A DNA stretch of 64,000 bases, taken from contig DDSP01000025.1 in NCBI GenBank assembly GCA_002343445.1, positions 62,001 through 126,000 of the forward strand, given 5' to 3'. Under the pieces are notes generated by a model. The model worked only from the letters and a program-made list of their open reading frames with translations. It was not told the origin of the DNA and ran no database searches. Every line of letters begins with the position of its first letter. Position 1 is the stretch's first letter. Source of the DNA: Chthonomonas sp. UBA2387. Lineage in GTDB: Bacteria; Armatimonadota; Fimbriimonadia; Fimbriimonadales; Fimbriimonadaceae. The translations under genes were made by a program, and so were the position numbers. Of this stretch, positions 17,132 through 25,492 are shown piece by piece.

Positions 17132-18235
17132 TCACTCGAACACGATGGTGCCCCGCAGGCTGGTGCCCGCGAGCATCTCGGCGTACGCGTCGTTGATCGC
17201 TTCCAGTGGGTAGGTGGGGCCGAGGATCGAATCCAGTGGCAGTCGTCCGTCGCGCCACAGGTCGGCCAACTTCGGGAAGTCTCGGTCGGGTCGGCACGTG
17301 CCGTAGTAGGAGCCGAGGATGGCCTTCTCTTGGCGAACGATGAGCGCTCCGGGCAGATTGGTCGAGGAGTCCACTGGCGCGAGGCCCGCCAGCACGACGC
17401 GCCCGCCGGGGCGGGCGGCATGGAACGCCTGCTCTTGAACCGACGGTGCGCCGACGCACTCGACGACCACTTCGGCACCGTGCCCTTGGGTCGCGCTCCG
17501 CACGCCCTCGACGGCGTTCGGCCCGGCCTCGACGAACACGTCGGCCCCGAGTTCGAGGGCAAAGCCGCGCTTGCTCGGACGATCCACGGCCACGATGGGC
17601 GACGCGCCCACCAGCCGGGCGCCCAGCAGAGCGCTGAGACCCACGCCGCCCAGACCGAACACGGCCACGCTCTCTCCGGCCTCGACCCGGGCGGTGTTCA
17701 GGACGGCTCCGACGCCCGTAGCAGCGGCGCAACCGATGGATGCGGCGATGCGCGCAGGGACGCCGGGCAGCGGCACGCAACACATCGAAGGCACCACGGC
17801 GTATTCGGCAAAGCACGCGAGCGCACTGAAATGATAGACTGGCTCGCCTCCCCGATGGAGCCGAGTGGTCCCGTCCATCATCGTGCCCGCCCAGATCGGG
17901 CCAACATAGGCGCGGCACAGGCTCGTCCGACCGCGCAGGCAGTCGTAGCACTTCCCACAATAGGGAGCCCAGTTGAGGGCGACTTCGTCGCCGACCGCCA
18001 GACCCTCGACGCCCGCACCGAGCGCTTCGACTAGGCCCGCGCCCTCGTGGCCGACCACACACGGGATCGGGTGACGGGTCGCCCCGGTGACCAAGTGCCA
18101 GTCGCTGTGGCAGACGCCCGCCGCGAGCACCTTGACCAACACCTCGCCGTGGCCGGGCGGGTCGAGTTCGAGGGTCTGAACGGAGAACCCGTTGCCTGGG
18201 CCTTCGAAGACGGCGGCGCGAATCGCTCGGCGCAT
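17132..18235 (-). CDS. Zinc-dependent alcohol dehydrogenase (MDR superfamily)
   Basis: A 367-residue medium-chain dehydrogenase. The catalytic-zinc residues are in GVCHSDWH and VGHEGAG, the structural-zinc cluster of four cysteines is CGKCYDCLRGRTSLC, and the NAD-binding loop VFGLGGVGLSAL is near residue 195, followed by an Asp (VAVDRPSKR) typical of NAD preference. It resembles class III/NDMA-type enzymes, though the substrate is not evident. TACAAT ends seven bases before the ATG, one of the best leaderless promoters in the window. Confidence 0.9.
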   Translation of the reverse strand: MRRAIRAAVFEGPGNGFSVQTLELDPPGHGEVLVKVLAAGVCHSDWHLVTGATRHPIPCVVGHEGAGLVEALGAGVEGLAVGDEVALNWAPYCGKCYDCLRGRTSLCRAYVGPIWAGTMMDGTTRLHRGGEPVYHFSALACFAEYAVVPSMCCVPLPGVPARIAASIGCAAATGVGAVLNTARVEAGESVAVFGLGGVGLSALLGARLVGASPIVAVDRPSKRGFALELGADVFVEAGPNAVEGVRSATQGHGAEVVVECVGAPSVQEQAFHAARPGGRVVLAGLAPVDSSTNLPGALIVRQEKAILGSYYGTCRPDRDFPKLADLWRDGRLPLDSILGPTYPLEAINDAYAEMLAGTSLRGTIVFE

Positions 18236-18242
18236 GGCCCGG

Positions 18243-18248
18243 ATTGTA
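18243..18248 (-). promoter_or_regulatory. -10 box of the alcohol dehydrogenase gene (leaderless type)
   Basis: TACAAT on the minus strand, a near-perfect -10 hexamer, is followed after seven bases (CCGGGCC) by the ATG. The expected transcription start therefore falls on the start codon. Confidence 0.6.
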
Positions 18249-18364
18249 GCCGAGGGGCGAGTTCATCTCGTTTTCATGCCAGTTGAAGTCCCGTTCAGGA
18301 TTCTGGGGTTAGCCTGTTCATCAGGCAGGTCACCCGCAAGAGGTTGCCGCCTGGAGTAGGCAAA

Positions 18365-19009
18365 ATGGAAAACCGCAGATTGCTCGTGCCTTCGGCACTG
18401 CTCGTCCTGGCCTTGGCCCAAACTTCTTCGGCCCAAACGATGATCTCGCTGACCAACGGCGACATCGAGAACAACACGACGGGTCAGTTCGGCTCGATTG
18501 CGGGGTGGGGTCCGAACGGCGGCTGGGCTGCCCACAGCGGCTTCGCTCGCCCGGGCAACGAAACGCTCGGTGCGAACTTCGGCTTCTATTCGGCTGGTTT
18601 GACCGAGACGGTGAGTCAACTCTCCACCCACACGATGTTGCCCAATACGACTTACCGCTTCTGGAGCTTCGCGCAGGGCGGCGGCGACGACACGGGGACC
18701 ATCCCCTATGTTATCGGGTACGCGACTTGGGCCGGAGACATCAGCACCTTTGTCCCGCTGGCCACCCAGACGGCGGTCGTGGGCAATGCGTGGGTGGAGC
18801 AAGCCGGCGTGACCTATACGACGGGCGACAGCGGCGCCGAGATCGGGAACCAGATCATCTTTCGGTTGGGATCCGGCGCGGACGGCGGTGCGAGCGACGT
18901 GTGGTTCGACAACCTTCAGGCGTCCTACGATCCGGTGCCCGAACCCGCGACGATGGTCACGCTCGGACTGGGCGCGCTGGCCCTGCTGCGCAAGCGCCGC
19001 ATGGTCTGA
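18365..19009 (+). CDS. PEP-CTERM exported protein of unknown function
   Basis: A 214-residue protein with a signal peptide (ending AQTSSAQ near residue 24), a beta-rich body with a carbohydrate-binding-like look (NGDIENNTTGQFGSIAGW, LPNTTYRFWSFAQGG, DVWFDNLQASYDP), and a C-terminal sorting signal VPEPATMVTLGLGALALLRK plus RRM. The ATG at 18365 has ggag eleven bases upstream; an in-frame codon at 18344 is less likely. No enzyme motif is seen. It is followed by a strong hairpin at 19031. Confidence 0.82.
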   Translation: MENRRLLVPSALLVLALAQTSSAQTMISLTNGDIENNTTGQFGSIAGWGPNGGWAAHSGFARPGNETLGANFGFYSAGLTETVSQLSTHTMLPNTTYRFWSFAQGGGDDTGTIPYVIGYATWAGDISTFVPLATQTAVVGNAWVEQAGVTYTTGDSGAEIGNQIIFRLGSGADGGASDVWFDNLQASYDPVPEPATMVTLGLGALALLRKRRMV

Positions 19010-19025
19010 ATCAGCTTCGCGTCGC

Positions 19026-21401
19026 TCACCGAGGTCCGGGAAGGGAGCCTTCCCGGACCTCGATGGTTAGAGACCCATCGCCCCGGCGCTCGGCAACGCC
19101 CCACGCCCCCGGCACGCAGAAGAACGATCGGAAGGGCGATTCGCCGAACGTGAGCGTCCCCTCCACGGCGTCGCGCCGCAACCCGATCCAGGCGTTGAGC
19201 AGCCCGTAGGACGCCAACTGGCGGGCGTAGTGCGAGCCGCACTCGTACTCGTTCCAAGGGTTCCTCCGCCGCCCATCGTGCCGCTCGCGCACGGCTGAGA
19301 CGACGCGCAACGCCTCCTCACGCATGTCGTGAAGCACCAAGTGGTTCGCGACTTGGTATTCGATGCCGCCCCAAACCTCGTCCGAATACACGAACGGGTA
19401 GAACGGCTGGCCACCCTTCGGCCACGAACACAAGAGCAGGCCCGATTCGTCGCGGACGGCATAGACGCGTTGAAGGTTCTCGTGGTCGCCCAGCGGATCG
19501 CGGAAGTTGTGACGGAAGATCGTAGCCAGCGCCGCACCGAGTTGCTCCCGATCCACCAGCGTCCCCAATCCCGCTCCCTCGGCGCAGAGCAACCCGAACA
19601 CCTGATCGGAGAGGCATCCCGCCCCATGCTGGTACCGCGGGTCTTCCGGCTGGGTGAAGTCTCCCTCCTGAATGTAGTACTCGCCATTGAACAGGCGATC
19701 CTGCATCGCGTCAACCCCCTTGCCGAGCAGGTCGGCGTACACCGACCCATCCTCTCCCAAGGCGACGGCCATGCGCTCGCACGCGGCCAGGGCGGCCAAG
19801 TAGAAGCCCTGAGTCAGCGGGTTCGGCGTCACGAAGTTGATGTCGTACGTGTTGTGCATGTCGCCGTCCACCAACCCGTCGCGGTCGCGGTCCCATTGCA
19901 CCCAGGCGTAGGCCATTGCTCGCTTGACCGAGGGCCAGACTCTCTTGAGCCACTCGGTGTCGCCGGTCAGACGCCAATCGCGATACACCTGGACGATTTG
20001 GCCCAGTTGTCCGTCGCTCGCGGCGTGCCACAGGTCGGTCTCGTGCATCAGCGGAATCGGGATGCGGAACCGCATCGCCCCATGTCCTCCGGGCGGGCCG
20101 CAGTGGAAGCCGGAGGCAAACGCCGTATCCAAGAAACTGCGCTGGATCTCCGGGAACAGGTAGGCGTGCGCGATCGCGTAATTCCAAACGTGGGAGCACG
20201 TGCCCTCGCAGCATCCCTCGGTGCCCGAGCATCCTTCCCAAGCCCAAAACGTACCGTCTTCGAGCCGGAGCAGCGTCGTCGAGCGCAAGGTGGATAGCGG
20301 ATCGGCCACCGAACGCACGATCTCCACGGGGAGCGTCGAGTCGTGCAGGGCCTCCTCGAAGGCCCCGGTGCGTCCCTTCAGTTCCTCGCGGCGCGCGATC
20401 AGGTCCATCGCCGCACTCAGAGCGGTCGGGTACTTCAACGCGTAGTGCTGCGTCCATTGGTGGCCCCGCAACGCCTCCTCGCCCCAGTACTTCTTGACCA
20501 CCGGGAACGACCACGCGAACACAAATGGAACGACGGCACTTTCTCCCGGCATGAGTCGCACGCGGCAGGCCAGCGTGCCCGGCACTCGGTAGCCGTCCGA
20601 TGCGTCCAGTCGAGCGGGCAGGTTTCCCTCGCGGAACGCGTTCCAGAACCTGCGCAAGCTGTCCCACCAGCCCTCGGAACTCCACGCGGGAAGGGCTTCG
20701 GCGTCGGGCCAATCGGTGGCGATGGCGAACGATCCCGCGCCGGGCTCGCCCTCGGCGAACCGCCCGTTGCCGAACACCAGGGCCGTGCGGCCCGCGTCTT
20801 CCGCCACCGTGCAATGGGCTTGGTCCTTGTCGGCCAAGTCGGGCCAACCCTCTCCGACGGGGTTCTTCATCGACCAAGCGATCAGGGCTTCGACCGGCTC
20901 GTCCGACGTGTTGACCAAGGTGTACGCGAGCTCGAATCCCGGAATCGAGGAATTCGCGACATCCAAGGGGATGAACGGTGCGTAAGCCTCCATCGAGACT
21001 TCGATGGGCAGACCTTTCTTGTGGAACTGCATCCGCGCACACGGGAACGTCCCTGCGAATTCGACCGAATCCATGCATGGCAACCCGTCGAGTCGCCGGA
21101 AGTTCTGGCCGTGACCATAGCTCCAAAAACCGGCACCCGCGCCAACCCAGTCCTTCATGAGCGGGCCTTGCAGCGTCAACGCGCACGCTTCGCCGGAAGC
21201 CTTGCGGACCCAAAGCGCCGGGAACGTGTATTCGAACTCGGTGTTCTTGTTGGGTCGCCCGAAGACTTCCCAGTCTCGCAGCCCGCCGCGGCCATCCAGC
21301 GAAACCGAACCCGTGCCCAAACCGCCCAAGGGGAAGGCGATCTCGCGCAGGAACTCCCCGCTCACCGATGCGCCGCGTTGCCATGCTTTCGTGAAGCCCA
21401 T
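19026..21401 (-). CDS. GH116-type (GBA2/DUF608) glycoside hydrolase
   Basis: A 791-residue enzyme of the family of bile-acid beta-glucosidase GBA2 and bacterial GH116 beta-glucosidases/xylosidases. FPLGGLGTGSVSLDGRGGLR near residue 25 is the N-terminal domain signature. The C-terminal (alpha/alpha)6 domain shows GDMHNTYDINFVTPNP near residue 530 and DEVWGGIEYQVANHLV near 665. No signal peptide is visible, so it may act inside the cell. It is divergent from an esterase-like gene. The final codons encode a perfect 14-bp hairpin (19031-19061). Catalytic residues were not assigned. Confidence 0.88.
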   Translation of the reverse strand: MGFTKAWQRGASVSGEFLREIAFPLGGLGTGSVSLDGRGGLRDWEVFGRPNKNTEFEYTFPALWVRKASGEACALTLQGPLMKDWVGAGAGFWSYGHGQNFRRLDGLPCMDSVEFAGTFPCARMQFHKKGLPIEVSMEAYAPFIPLDVANSSIPGFELAYTLVNTSDEPVEALIAWSMKNPVGEGWPDLADKDQAHCTVAEDAGRTALVFGNGRFAEGEPGAGSFAIATDWPDAEALPAWSSEGWWDSLRRFWNAFREGNLPARLDASDGYRVPGTLACRVRLMPGESAVVPFVFAWSFPVVKKYWGEEALRGHQWTQHYALKYPTALSAAMDLIARREELKGRTGAFEEALHDSTLPVEIVRSVADPLSTLRSTTLLRLEDGTFWAWEGCSGTEGCCEGTCSHVWNYAIAHAYLFPEIQRSFLDTAFASGFHCGPPGGHGAMRFRIPIPLMHETDLWHAASDGQLGQIVQVYRDWRLTGDTEWLKRVWPSVKRAMAYAWVQWDRDRDGLVDGDMHNTYDINFVTPNPLTQGFYLAALAACERMAVALGEDGSVYADLLGKGVDAMQDRLFNGEYYIQEGDFTQPEDPRYQHGAGCLSDQVFGLLCAEGAGLGTLVDREQLGAALATIFRHNFRDPLGDHENLQRVYAVRDESGLLLCSWPKGGQPFYPFVYSDEVWGGIEYQVANHLVLHDMREEALRVVSAVRERHDGRRRNPWNEYECGSHYARQLASYGLLNAWIGLRRDAVEGTLTFGESPFRSFFCVPGAWGVAERRGDGSLTIEVREGSLPGPR
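19031..19061. terminator. Perfect 14-bp hairpin with a 3-base loop at the end of the GH116 gene
   Basis: GAGGTCCGGGAAGG at 19031-19044 is the exact reverse complement of 19048-19061, separated by gag. It starts 21 bases after the stop of the plus-strand PEP-CTERM gene and lies within the last codons of the minus-strand GH116 gene. No T-run follows on either strand, so termination is probable but not certain. Confidence 0.6.
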
Positions 21402-21406
21402 GCGCG

Positions 21407-21412
21407 ATTATG
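21407..21412 (-). promoter_or_regulatory. Putative -10 box of the GH116 gene (leaderless type)
   Basis: CATAAT on the minus strand is followed after five bases (CGCGC) by the ATG at 21401. The arrangement nearly repeats that of pyrR (CATAATCGTGCGC then ATG). Confidence 0.5.
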
Positions 21413-21454
21413 GTGCCAGCAGGGGACTGGCCTGCGGTGTGGAAACCAATCGTC

Positions 21455-22450
21455 ATGACCCATCACACCGGCTTCGAGTGGGCACGGGATCGCATGGCTT
21501 CGATCCGACCCAAGGCTGCGTTCGCCGCCCACACTCCCGAGGAGGCGCGGGCATGGGCCGACCGCTGGCGCCCTGCTCTTCGACAGTTGGTCGGGGCGCT
21601 CGACGAGCCGTTTCCGCCCCTCGAAGCCACGTTCTCGGACGAGGCCGACGTGCAGGGCATTCGACGCGTGGCTGTCGAGTTCGCTTCGCGGGTCGGTTTG
21701 CGCGCCAAGGGCTACCTGCTCCACCCGCGCGGCCAAGGCAAGCGCCCGGCGGTCGTGTGCAATCCGGGGCACGGCACGGGGGCGGACGCTCTTGTCGGGG
21801 TTGCCGAGGCCGATTACCAGCATCAGTTTGCTTTGGAGGCTGCAAGCCGGGGTTACGTGGCGTTGGCCCTGGAGCCCGTCGGCTTCGGACGGCGACGCTC
21901 GAACGACCAAGGCAACTCGTGCCTCCGCGACACGTCCATGGCGTTTGCTTTGGGCGAGTCCATGATCGGTTGGCGCGTGCGCGATGCCATGGCCGCCGTC
22001 TCGCTGTTGATCGGCCTGGGCGACCTGGTCGATCCCGAACGCATCGGCATGATCGGGATTTCTGGCGGAGGGACGGTCTCGCTCTGGGCGGCAGCCCTTG
22101 ACGAGCGGGTGGCTGCCACGTTGGTCAGCGGCTACCTGTGCACGTTCCGCGACAGCATCTTGGCCGTGGACCACTGCATCGACAACTACGTACCGGGGAT
22201 GGTGCAGACGTTCGAGATGAGCGACATCGCTTCGTTGATCGCGCCCCGTGCTCTGGTCGCCGAGAGCGGAACTGTGGACCCCATCTTCCCCAAGGAGGGC
22301 TTCTTGGCCGCATGCGAGGCTGTCGGGCGTGCTTATTCGGCCCACGGTGCCCCCGACCGGTTTGCGCGGCACCTTTTCGAAGGCGACCATGTGTTCAAGG
22401 GCACGGAGTCGTTCGCGGCTCTGGACCGTTGGCTCCGACCTGGTGAGTGA
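21455..22450 (+). CDS. Alpha/beta-hydrolase, acetyl-xylan-esterase-like
   Basis: A 331-residue serine hydrolase. The body has an oxyanion-side segment RPAVVCNPGHGTGAD, an elbow with GISGGG around residue 215 (catalytic Ser in GMIGISGGGT), an acid residue in AESGTVDPIF and a His in FEGDHVF. The layout matches cephalosporin-C deacetylase/acetyl-xylan-esterase-like and DUF-type hydrolases. ATG 21455 is chosen; the reading frame opens at 21410, where the extra residues do not look conserved. Being divergent from the GH116 gene, it may deacylate the same class of glycans; that is inference. Confidence 0.8.
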   Translation: MTHHTGFEWARDRMASIRPKAAFAAHTPEEARAWADRWRPALRQLVGALDEPFPPLEATFSDEADVQGIRRVAVEFASRVGLRAKGYLLHPRGQGKRPAVVCNPGHGTGADALVGVAEADYQHQFALEAASRGYVALALEPVGFGRRRSNDQGNSCLRDTSMAFALGESMIGWRVRDAMAAVSLLIGLGDLVDPERIGMIGISGGGTVSLWAAALDERVAATLVSGYLCTFRDSILAVDHCIDNYVPGMVQTFEMSDIASLIAPRALVAESGTVDPIFPKEGFLAACEAVGRAYSAHGAPDRFARHLFEGDHVFKGTESFAALDRWLRPGE

Positions 22451-22484
22451 GGTACCGCCGGTCTGGCAATGCTACGCAGTTGGC

Positions 22485-22835
22485 TCAACGGGGACGGCGG
22501 GGTTTCTTCTTGAGGGCGGCAAGTTCGGCCACGCAGCGCGCCTTGTCCACCCAGACCGCCAACTCGGCCGGGTCCTCCAGAACGGACGATGGCACCTCCC
22601 AATAGCGCATCGGCGTAGGGCTGTCGTATGGATAGAAGGGTCCCATGCCTGCGGCCTCGAAGTCGGCCTGATTCGTCCCATCCACCTTGAAGTACAGCTT
22701 GTCCTCGGCGATCAGGGCAAAGATCAGGCCGTCGGCGTAGATGCCCACGCCGCCGAACATCGCTTTGCTCTCGATGGGCGCGACTGCGCCCAACAAGGCT
22801 TCGAAGCGATCACGGGCCTCCTGTGTGTATCCCAC
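22485..22835 (-). CDS. TfoX N-terminal-domain protein
   Basis: A 116-residue protein that is only the N-terminal domain of TfoX/Sxy. ESKAMFGGVGIYADGLIFALI and KLYFKVDGTNQADF are the family signature, and the tail is basic (KKKPRRPR). Full TfoX regulates competence in gamma-proteobacteria; stand-alone N-domain proteins are widespread and of unknown role. It starts three bases past the stop of the serine hydrolase, so the two are co-transcribed. Confidence 0.88.
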   Translation of the reverse strand: MGYTQEARDRFEALLGAVAPIESKAMFGGVGIYADGLIFALIAEDKLYFKVDGTNQADFEAAGMGPFYPYDSPTPMRYWEVPSSVLEDPAELAVWVDKARCVAELAALKKKPRRPR

Positions 22836-22838
22836 CGG

Positions 22839-23909
22839 TCACGCCCCTTTCAGCACGTCCACCACCAGGTTGTGGAACCGGGGACGGAACGGTGTCAGCT
22901 TCTGGTTGTCGGCCTTGGGGTGGACGCGGTTGGTGAGCAACACGGCGAAGATCGCTTGCTCCGGGTCGATCCAGACCGTTGTCCCTGTAAACCCGGTGTG
23001 CCCATAAGACTTCATCGAGAACCTGGTGCCCGCCGAGGAGCCGCGTTCGGACTTGGTGTCCCATCCGAAACCTCGCGTGCTCTCGTTGGCCCCCTGCTTG
23101 GTGGTCCAACGCTCGATCGTCTCGGCGCAGATGAGTTGGCGACAACCGACATCGCCTTTCCGCAGCATCATCTGGCAGAACTTCGCTAGGTCGGTGGCCG
23201 TGGAAAACAGCCCGGCGTTGCCGCTCACGCCGCCCATCGCGAAGGCAGCCGGGTCGTGCACCTCGCCTTGGATCAGCTTCTTGCGGATCTCCTTGTCGTC
23301 CTCGGTGGGGACGCAGCTCGATTTCAGCGCCTCGGGCGGGTTGTAGAGCGTCCTGGCCATGCCGAGCGGCTCGAACAGGCGCTCGCGCAGAAAGGCGTCC
23401 AGCGGCTTGCCGGTCAGCTTCTCCAAGAGCATCTGCAACGAGATGAAGCCCATGCACGAGTACACGGTCTTCGCCTCGGTGTCGTATTCGAACGGCAGAC
23501 TCAGGATGGCTTCGCGCGCCTCGTCGGGCGTCTTCGTCCTTCGGTGGAAGGTCGAGTAAGCGGGCAGACCGCTGCAGTGCAAAAGCAGGTCGCGCACCTT
23601 GGCCTTCGATTTCACCTCGCCCCCCTTCGCGAACTCGGGGAGCAGCTCGATCACCGGCTTGTCCAGATCGAGCAATCCGTCGTCGTGGGCCAGCATCGCG
23701 GCGGACGTCGTGCCCACCACCTTGGTGACCGAGGCCAGATCGAACAGGCTGTCGGGCTGGACGTTCGGGGCGTTCTCGTCGTAAGTGAACTTGCCGACGC
23801 AGCCGACCGAAACCTCGTCGGCGTTGCCGATGGCGAAACTGGCTGCAGGAAACACGCGGTCGCGAATGCCTTGTCGGCACAGTTCGTGGAGCGGTTGGGC
23901 TTGGATCAC
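22839..23909 (-). CDS. Beta-lactamase-family serine hydrolase
   Basis: About 356 residues of the class C beta-lactamase/esterase EstB/DD-peptidase-like fold. The SxxK motif is in DLASVTKVVG near residue 65, the Y-x-N-like position is in VYSCMG, and the third motif is near SYGHTGFTGT (HTG). Such proteins are carboxylesterases, peptidases or lactonases; no lipobox or clear signal peptide is seen. Start uncertain: GTG 23909 is used here, GTG 23927 is also in frame. It is divergent from pyrR and precedes the TfoX-N gene. Confidence 0.85.
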   Translation of the reverse strand: MIQAQPLHELCRQGIRDRVFPAASFAIGNADEVSVGCVGKFTYDENAPNVQPDSLFDLASVTKVVGTTSAAMLAHDDGLLDLDKPVIELLPEFAKGGEVKSKAKVRDLLLHCSGLPAYSTFHRRTKTPDEAREAILSLPFEYDTEAKTVYSCMGFISLQMLLEKLTGKPLDAFLRERLFEPLGMARTLYNPPEALKSSCVPTEDDKEIRKKLIQGEVHDPAAFAMGGVSGNAGLFSTATDLAKFCQMMLRKGDVGCRQLICAETIERWTTKQGANESTRGFGWDTKSERGSSAGTRFSMKSYGHTGFTGTTVWIDPEQAIFAVLLTNRVHPKADNQKLTPFRPRFHNLVVDVLKGA

Positions 23910-24007
23910 GGGTCTGTACGGAGACACTTCCCGTTCGGAGCCCGCAATTCCTTCCTCCTTGCCATTTCGTTCTTCACCCAGCCCACACTTCGCGGGCCTG
24001 TGAACGC

Positions 24008-24013
24008 CATAAT
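24008..24013 (+). promoter_or_regulatory. -10 box of the pyrRBC operon (leaderless type)
   Basis: CATAAT is followed after seven bases by the pyrR ATG at 24021. If this is the promoter, the mRNA starts at the start codon and has no leader for an attenuator. Confidence 0.55.
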
Positions 24014-24020
24014 CGTGCGC

Positions 24021-24560
24021 ATGGGCTCGTTGCTGATGGATGCCGGCGATATGAAGCGGACGCTCGGTCGCATGGCCCACGAGATATTGGAGGCCAACCA
24101 AGGCGCCGAGGACTTGGTGGTGGTCGGGGTCATGCGCCGCGGATGGCCCATCGCCAAACGCCTCGCCTTCTTGATGACCCAGATCGAAGGCACTACGGTG
24201 CCCTGCGGCAAGTTGGACATCTCCCGATTCCGCGACGACCACCCGGCGACCCTGACCGACGAGACCGAGATTCCGTTTCGCATCGGCGAGCGGCGAGTCG
24301 TCTTGGTGGACGAGGTCATCTATACTGGTCGGACCGTCCGCGCCGCGCTCGATGCTTTGATGCAACACGGGCGACCTCAAAGCGTGCACCTCGCTGTCTT
24401 GGTTGATCGGGGCCACCGCGAACTGCCCATTCAGCCCGACTACTGCGGCCGCGTTCTGGAGACGCAGCGCGGCGACCACGTGGTGGTACGCGTTCAGGAG
24501 CTCGACGGCGAAGACCGCGTCGAACTCACGCCCGAATCCGAGAGGCTCGCCAGCGCATGA
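24021..24560 (+). CDS. pyrR: PyrR, pyrimidine operon regulator/uracil phosphoribosyltransferase
   Basis: A 179-residue PyrR. The PRPP-binding loop VVLVDEVIYTGRTVRAAL is near residue 95, and the N-terminus MKRTLGRMAHEILE matches the family. PyrR of Bacillus binds pyr mRNA to cause attenuation and has weak UPRTase activity. The stop overlaps the start of pyrB. An in-frame GTG at 24000 is possible, but the -10 box favours 24021. No PyrR-binding hairpin is seen upstream. Confidence 0.95.
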   Translation: MGSLLMDAGDMKRTLGRMAHEILEANQGAEDLVVVGVMRRGWPIAKRLAFLMTQIEGTTVPCGKLDISRFRDDHPATLTDETEIPFRIGERRVVLVDEVIYTGRTVRAALDALMQHGRPQSVHLAVLVDRGHRELPIQPDYCGRVLETQRGDHVVVRVQELDGEDRVELTPESERLASA

Positions 24561-25492
24561 GCCGCAACCTCCTCGGCATTCGCCACATCTCGGCCGAGGA
24601 CTTGCGCGATCTGCTCGCGCTGGGCACGGAGTTCAAGCGTCGCGTGCTTCAACGCGAGCCTTTGCCCCGGGTGCGCGAAGAGACGGTCGGCCTGCTGTTT
24701 TTCGAGGACTCCACTCGAACCCGCGTATCGTTCGAACAGGCGGCCAAGTACCTCGGCATGAACACCGTGAGCTTTACAGGTCGGGGCAGTTCGATGAGCA
24801 AGGGCGAATCGCTCAAGGACACCATCCTCACGCTGCGGCACGAGCGGCTTACCACGGTCGTGATGCGGCACCGGATGCCCGGCTCGGCTCAATTGGCCGC
24901 GCGCTACTTCCCCGGCCCAGTGCTCAACGCCGGCGACGGGGAGCACGAACATCCGGCTCAAGCGCTCGGCGACGCGTTGACCATTTTGGAGCGCAAGGGC
25001 CACCTCGATGGCCTCATCGTGGCCATCGTGGGCGACGTGGAGCACTCCCGCGTGGCACGATCCAACGCGTGGCTGCTGTCCAAGCTCGGCGCGGAAGTGC
25101 GGTTCGTCGGACCCAAGACGATGCTCCCCAGCCACACGGCCATGCTGCCCGGCTCGGTGCACTACACCCTGGAGACCGGCATCCACAACGCCGACGTCGT
25201 CATGTGCCTGCGGCTGCAGAAGGAGCGGATGCTGGACGGGTTGCTTAGTTCCGTGGGCGAGTACGCTCGGATGTATCAGGTGACGCGCCAGTCGCTTGAG
25301 TACGCCTCGCCCGATTGCCTGGTGATGCACCCCGGGCCCCTGAACCGGGGCATCGAACTCGACGACGATGCCGCGGATGGCGACTGCTCGGTGATCAACG
25401 ATCAGGTCGAGAACGGCATCTTCGTTCGGATGGCCGCCTACTGGTGGGCGCTCGATCGAACCATGGACGATCTCAAGAAGGTGGCCGCGTGA
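24557..25492 (+). CDS. pyrB: Aspartate carbamoyltransferase catalytic subunit
   Basis: Makes carbamoyl-aspartate, the second step of pyrimidine synthesis; 311 residues. The carbamoyl-phosphate loop FEDSTRTRVSFE is near residue 52, and the motifs GDGEHEHPAQAL and MHPGPLNRGIE are canonical. The ATG overlaps the pyrR stop (ATGA). No pyrI regulatory subunit is adjacent. The pyrC GTG starts inside its stop codon. Confidence 0.98.
   Translation: MSRNLLGIRHISAEDLRDLLALGTEFKRRVLQREPLPRVREETVGLLFFEDSTRTRVSFEQAAKYLGMNTVSFTGRGSSMSKGESLKDTILTLRHERLTTVVMRHRMPGSAQLAARYFPGPVLNAGDGEHEHPAQALGDALTILERKGHLDGLIVAIVGDVEHSRVARSNAWLLSKLGAEVRFVGPKTMLPSHTAMLPGSVHYTLETGIHNADVVMCLRLQKERMLDGLLSSVGEYARMYQVTRQSLEYASPDCLVMHPGPLNRGIELDDDAADGDCSVINDQVENGIFVRMAAYWWALDRTMDDLKKVAA

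Noticed and set aside
23928..24020. PyrR attenuator or riboswitch upstream of pyrR
   Set aside because: No conserved loop or terminator hairpin is present, and the likely promoter lies after this region.
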